Shown here: positions 58,381 through 64,000 of the stretch, one piece after another
Layout of the letters: every line of letters begins with the position of its first letter
How positions within the stretch are numbered: position 1 is the stretch's first letter
Assembly (NCBI GenBank): GCA_947846985.1
Contig: CANTUZ010000001.1
Span: forward strand, 111,927,757-111,991,756
Length of the DNA: 64,000 bases
Reading direction: 5' to 3'
Origin: Fratercula arctica
Taxonomy: Eukaryota; Chordata; Aves; Charadriiformes; Alcidae
Notes under the pieces: model-generated
The model's database searches: none
What the model was told of the DNA's origin: nothing
What the model saw: the letters and a program-made list of their open reading frames with translations, nothing else
Program-made: the position numbers and the translations under genes

Positions 58381-61275
58381 GTCAGATCTAATACTTCCTT
58401 CGGAAATACCACCTCAGTCAAGTTTGCTGCCGGCTCCTTTCAGACGTTTTCAGTGCAGTGCCTCTGCGCTGCTGCTCTTAGCGTGCAGCACGTCGTCCAC
58501 TGACGGCACCTGGGAACCTGAAGTACTGATGTGTCCTCCTGCTGAAAACGGACCCATCAGAAGTCACAGTCCCCAGCTATAAATGTTCATGGCAGGCTAC
58601 AAATACTCCTGATCATGTAAATCAGCCGTCTGCCAAAAAAATGAGCTGTACAAAGGCAAGAAGCAACATGATCCACGTTTAATGGCTGTGATGCATAATA
58701 AATATAGATGACTTTCCAGAGCATACAAAGAATGAAACCCTCGATTGCTGACTCACAATCGTTGGCCAATCTCTCCTAATTTACACAAAATCTACAATAA
58801 GACAAAAATAAACTACAAGATGGTATGGAAAATGCTCAAATGTTCCTTGGCTCATTGCTAGCTGGGGATTAAATTATTTAATGACAAATTTACTGTACTT
58901 CCCTGTTACAGGAAAAATACTTGTTAGGCCACGTATCACAAACTTAGACAGGTAACTAGGAAAAATCAAGAAATCAATTTCTAGACCCTGTGGTGATATA
59001 TTCTACGTGTGAACTCTGTTATCCCTGGGGAGCACAGATTTTATCCTTAAATAGAAAATCTCTGTCTCATCTTAGCTTTTTGAAATGTCTTTGTAGTTCA
59101 GACTTTATTCTGAGAATATGCTTTACTATGAGAATACCATGTTCCCATTTGTATTACCAAATATGAAATCCATCTCGCACACAGAAAATTATCATTATTC
59201 ATCCTTACATAAGCAGATAGAAGTCCCAAAAGTTTTAAGGGATGGAAAAACTCCCTTACCTTTTGCTTCAACAGCTCATTCAAAGTTTAAAAAGTAGCAA
59301 GGCCTGTAAACCATCATTTTTTTATTATAACTAAAGAAAAATCCAAGTACACTGTTTTAAGCGTTCAATAACTTGAGATGATACTACTGTTCTACCTTAG
59401 GCTTTTGGAAATCAATGAAAGAATGAATTAGGATTAGGTGAGAGACATCTGCTATCATCTCTCCAAACGTTGTACAATATAAAGAAAGAGGAAGTGAGAG
59501 GAGGAACTTGTGCTGTTGTATATCTGTCTCCAAGTGTTATACACTATTGATTTACTTCCTTGAGCACTAGCAGGTAAACAAACCAAGTCAACACAAGTAT
59601 GAAGAACCAAAGCCTAAATATTAAGTAGCCGAGGTGACAACATGTTTGAGGATGACAGATGACATTCACAGCTGCCATAAAAGAGAAGGACTTTTGCCAG
59701 AGCTGTCAGAGCAGCTCAGAGCCGACAGACAGCTCCAAGCGAGTCGGTCTGCCCTCACCACCTTAGTGTAAGAGACACTAGGGGAAATGTTTCACAACAA
59801 GCTCACTCTTTGCCACACAGAAAGCACAAACAGCTATCACAAATTAGAGAATACACAGTATCTATAATTAATCCCACAGGCTAAGCAATTTTGAGTAAAG
59901 GGAACTATAGTCAACCCGTAACATTTCTAACAACGTGGTTGATCTTAGATCCTAAAAAAACACAACCAAACCACCACCACCACCAGAAGCAAAAACCCCT
60001 AAATATTTAATCTCATTTGAGTAGACAGATCTCTCTAACTCATCTCTTTTTCCTAAATAAAATTAAGTAACACAGCTAACAAAGAGCAGATTATTTTAAG
60101 ATTTGAGATTTTCGTACTGAGAAATGTCATTATTGCAACATGAACAAGGAAGCCGCAGGCTGATGATAAGCTCACAGAAACTAGCCTTTCTGCTTCCAGT
60201 TTCTGAAGCTAGGCAACTGGCAGAACATCTGAGGAAAACATCTTCAGTTTTTTTCTAACTAGCAGAAACAGTTCAGGCAGGTTGAGATATAAAGAAAATT
60301 AATAGATTAAATTTCAACAGGTTGACAAAGTTAAGAAGTCATGACTTCATCTTAAAAACACAAACAAACAAAAGAAAAAGTTTAAAAATCTTTACAGCTT
60401 TCAGAGGTGTTCTTATTTTCAGAGTTGAGCTCATGGTATGTTACTGTTACCATTTTTTTTGTGGACTTCTGTATAGTTTTGAGCTTTGAAAAGTAATCTG
60501 TTTTATGAAAGCTGATATTCCTGTATTCTCATTTAACTTAAGGATCTGCCAGAAAAAAAATCCTAATTTATCATGAGATTAGGAAAAAAAAAGAAAATGG
60601 TAAGATCTTTTAATAAATTAAATCATATATGATGTATATTTAGGACATAAGATTAGCTAAAACAGCCTTACATATCTAAGGTCTTGAACCTCACTCCAAT
60701 CTGTTACCGAAAATGTAAATGCCTGTGTGACCTGTGACATTGATATGACTAATTAGCTGCAATCGTTCTGCAGGCCAGATAGAAATAATGATAATGAGAA
60801 GGTCAAGGAGAGTGGCTGAAGAATTGGTATAACTTATGTTGACTCCACATAGGCTTGGCCATTAGAGACTGAGGCTGATATGCTGCTCTAACACAATAAA
60901 TATGCCAGAGTCATTGAGAGGGAACAAGATTTCTGTCACTTTGACTCTTTCCCATTCCCAGAGTATTAGACTTCTGACTTGCAGAAAAGCTGATAAGCTT
61001 ATCATCTCTACTAGGGCTGTAAAATCAAAGCCAAAAGAGTTCAGCAGATATTTATGTAGAAGTCACCTAAGTTTACGTAAATTCCCTGGTATAAAATTTA
61101 TATGACAGGTGCCTAGGTTTGGTGCAGTAAAGTTCTGGGGCACCCATTAATGAACAAATTAAAGAGAAAACAGTCATGGTGTGTGTTTGTTCCAAATCAC
61201 AACAATTATTCAGAAGATCTAGATTTTGTTTCTCATGGTTAGAGATGCCCAGTATCACTATACATCCCACTTATA
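58381..61275. other. Unique sequence, no gene
   Basis: No gene recognised. It includes a modest CpG patch near 58440-58515, a (CCA)n run at about 59971-59983 and a perfect 14-bp palindrome at 60991-61004. Confidence 0.5.
60991..61004. repeat. Perfect 14-bp palindrome
   Basis: TGATAAGCTTATCA equals its own reverse complement. It contains two facing GATAA cores, a possible paired GATA-factor site; that role is an inference only. Confidence 0.6.
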
Positions 61276-61330
61276 CCCTCTTCTGTGCCTCACAGCCCCA
61301 TTTGTAACATGGAGATTATACAGTTACTTA
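61276..61330 (+). mobile_element. MIR SINE remnant, middle part
   Basis: CCCTCTTCTGTGCCTCACAG, then CCCCATTTGTAACATGGAGAT, then ACAGTTACTTA match the MIR core region (CCTCTCTGTGCCTCAGTTTCC, CATCTGTAAAATGGGGAT, AGTACCTA). Confidence 0.65.
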
Positions 61331-62581
61331 AATCCCAAAGGATTTCCTGGTTTAGTATAGTATATGTCTGGGGATCATCAAAAAGAAGATACTGTGACTC
61401 AAAAGTATTTGGGGAAAAAAAAGGAAACAAAAGAAATGGAAAATACTCCATACAAAGGTAAGTAACAATGAAGTTCTTATGTGTGAAATAATCACATAAT
61501 ACTAACTAACTAATCACATCACATGGTAACATCCTGCACTACTTAATACATTAAAAAAACTTAAGGGTTTAACAGTTAAGAACCTATTTAGATAAATGGT
61601 TAATTGAGATTAAAATCACATTTCAAAGTTATTCCCAAATCCTCAGCCTCATATGGTGCTCATCATATATAGTCGAGTTGACAGTCTTTTCAGAGGTACT
61701 TTATCCCAAGCACTGTTATCAATTACATTCATCACAAAGACTTAAGCCTGCTCAGCTAGGAACACCAGCTTAGTTTATACTGGATAATAACAAACTGTAA
61801 GCATGGTTTCCAAATAAACCTTGTAAGGATTATTGATGAGAGGTAGAAAAGGGTATTATCACTAGTTGTGCTGCAGAGACAAGGAGAAGGGCAGCAATTA
61901 TGGTATTCGACAGAAACTGGAATTTATCATGGCACCATCAGTAAATTTAGCACAGGCTAAAATAGGCATCACATAGGCAGGAGGCTGTGGTACATTTACA
62001 ACAAAACCACAAAAATTTGAGACTAATTTGGTTTCTTAAAGTTGAAAGAGCCTCTCAGCTGAGAAAGGACCTCTATACCTGGCAGAATTTTTCATAAGCA
62101 AAAAACAGGTGCTGGAGCCATTTCTAATTGTCATGTTCCACAGTTTCAAGCAAACTAATTAAAAAAAAAACCAAAAACACTCAAAAAATAAAATTGAAAA
62201 AGAAAACAATCAAAAAAGCAGAAAATAAAACAATAAACATTGTAATTATGCTCAGTCAGAAATTCTTATCTTAAAAATTTAGAGAGTGTTCCATTATTCC
62301 AAAATGGCAATTGTTGTGAAAGAGTGTCTAGAGAGAAATTTTATGATTATCTGTTGAAATTAAGAAGTTGAAATTATTGAAAGAACTAGATTGATTTTTT
62401 CTTTTTCCCTGAAAAATGCTGGGATGGGTGTTTTTTATTTTCTGGTTTGGGTTTGTTGTTTTTAAAGCTTTTTATTCTTTTTTTCTTATTATTATTCATT
62501 AGGTCAGAATTGAGCCATTTGAAGGTTTGACTTTTTTGGTTTTAACAGGAGAGCATTCACAAAACAAAAAGTAACCACTAA
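61331..62581. other. Unique sequence, no gene
   Basis: No gene recognised. A-rich low-complexity DNA lies at about 62158-62240 and T-rich DNA at 62460-62500. Confidence 0.5.
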
Positions 62582-62645
62582 CCTTATGGTTATGAGAACT
62601 TCATGCGATACTCAGGTTGAAGTCCCTGCTGTGAGTCACACCAAC
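62582..62645 (+). mobile_element. MIR/CORE-SINE 5' (tRNA-related) remnant
   Basis: TTATGGTTATGAGAACTTC, then GATACTCAGGTTGAAGTCCC and TGCTGTGAGTCACA follow the tRNA-related head of CORE-SINEs (TAGTGGTTAGAGC, GACTCAGGTTCAAGTCCC with the B box, TGCTCTG). It is an inactive fragment. Confidence 0.65.
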
Positions 62646-64000
62646 CACTAAGAATGTGGCTCTCGCACTGCTGCGACAGACAGACTCAGCTGCTGGGTGT
62701 ACTCTTATGCAATCCCTCCGTATATGATTAGGACAGGGGTTTTTGACATAGAAATAATCAAATATTTCTCAAAACAACACCATTAATCTAGAGCCTGATA
62801 GATCATAGATAAGTGCCTCAACCTGTAGTCAAATTGATTCTGGATCTGAGAAGTAATCTGAAAATATTTTTCACAAGAGTTTTCTCCACCAAATTTTCAT
62901 TTACTGTAAAATAAATCTCTTCAAAATGAAAAAAAGAAAATTCTCATGTCAGTCCTTAACATTACTGAATAAGAGGAAAGAGGTATATGTAAATCAGTCA
63001 TTAGAATAATCCTATCATTGAAAATATACTAAAGAAGCATATAGTTTCCTTTATGATAGTTTGATGGTTACTTACTACTTTTTATACAGTGCTAAAGGCA
63101 ACGTCCTCCAATTTAATTATTTACAAATGTCTACAAAGGTAATTGGTTTTTGATCATTAACCTGGCTTCTCTGCATGCTTATTCATTTTCAGAGACAGTT
63201 ATCCACACTAGAACAGTCAAATACCTGTGAATGGTATGGCATAATGTTTTTCAGATTTTTCCAGAGATATGGCTATTTCCTGCTGACGTATACAACGTAT
63301 CTGTAGCACTTTATGCTACGATACACTAAGACTATCTAGCTAGAAGCTTTGCATACAATGCTGATTTTGAAGTCGAAGAAGTCATAAAGATGGTCACGAT
63401 TATATCAAGGCCTAATACTATTTTGATTGCTCTTTAGCTTTAACTTCAGTGTTTAAATTTAAACTTATTTAGCATTTGTATTTTTTAAGAACTTCACTGA
63501 ACTGGAACACATTCAAGGTCTTTGTTTGTGGGTGTGAGAGGGAGTGAGAGAATGGAGGCAAGATCATTCTTACGATTTGTAGGATTTAACATTACTTTCC
63601 TCCTTAACATCCTTAAAGCCTCCTACTTAGAAAATAAGAAAACATTATGAAAACAGGAAAAGCAGCTTCATTGAGTTCTACAATGTAGAATATATTTTAG
63701 AGTCAGGTTGTCGTTGGACAGATGAGACAATATATCTTCAACTGAGTAGTGAGCCCTGAGTAGGTACTACAGAAACTTTTTTCATATCTAATAGGTAAGA
63801 AATTAAAGGATATTTTTTCCTGTGGGATTTCTGATACAAATATGAACCAGCATTTGAACTCAGCATTTTGTTTGCAATCTTGATGAATTATTTGACTGTA
63901 TGCAACTGAATAAAACAAAGTATTGTATTGTGTATTCATTTAAAATGACTATTCAAAAATGTCCCCTTTAGCTTAGGCTATTACAGATGTTGCATCTGAA
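62646..64000. other. Unique sequence, no gene
   Basis: No gene or repeat family recognised up to the window end. The minus-strand 78-codon frame at 63939-63703 shows no recognisable domain. Confidence 0.5.

Overview
This is almost certainly a stretch of a bird nuclear genome, probably a neoavian bird. The main evidence is six CR1 LINE copies, several with the avian CR1 3' end (repeats of ATTCTATG next to a GGTTGGAAGGGACC-type block). One solo endogenous-retrovirus LTR belongs to a type I know from memory in zebra finch and other Neoaves. The DNA is AT-rich by eye, CpG-poor, and full of short chance ORFs. I recognise no host protein-coding gene, rRNA, functional tRNA or CRISPR array. It reads as a gene desert or the inside of a very large intron; the host gene, if any, cannot be told from this sequence.

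Layout. Positions 1-397 hold the 3' end of a CR1 copy (+) cut by the window edge. From 398 to 15.6 kb the sequence is unique and AT-rich, with short direct repeats, a T/G-rich tract (10.94-11.03 kb), poly-A and poly-C runs. A CR1 copy (-) lies at 15.6-16.2 kb. A striking 71-bp inverted repeat (68/71 identical, ungapped) follows at 17.64 and 18.95 kb, its arms 1,232 bp apart. A small CpG-rich patch is at 19.9-20.06 kb. A decayed LINE reverse-transcriptase motif is near 24.85 kb, a short CR1 3' end (-) at 26.8 kb, and a protein-like but unrecognised ORF at 27.4 kb. A CpG-rich block ending in AATAAA is at 30.9-31.2 kb. CR1 copies (-) lie at 31.5-32.2 and 34.2-34.8 kb. From 34.8 to 50 kb there is unique sequence with a G-run tract at 41.0 kb and small tandem duplications. 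At 50.05-50.11 kb a compact set of contiguous, interleaved inverted repeats stands out.

From 50.2 to 62.7 kb I see several short remnants of the ancient amniote MIR/CORE-SINE group (another is at 32.6 kb). A plus-strand CR1 copy at 53.3-53.9 kb is cut off exactly where the minus-strand solo LTR (53,919-54,501) begins.

No genes work together here. The content is a layered repeat record: old MIR/CORE-SINE and LINE relics, younger CR1 insertions, and an ERV LTR next to one CR1. The best candidates for something not yet described are the 71-bp inverted repeat pair, the interleaved palindrome cluster at 50.05 kb, and the CpG-rich block with a polyadenylation signal at 30.9-31.2 kb. All identifications come from reading and remembered family features; no alignment or database search was run.
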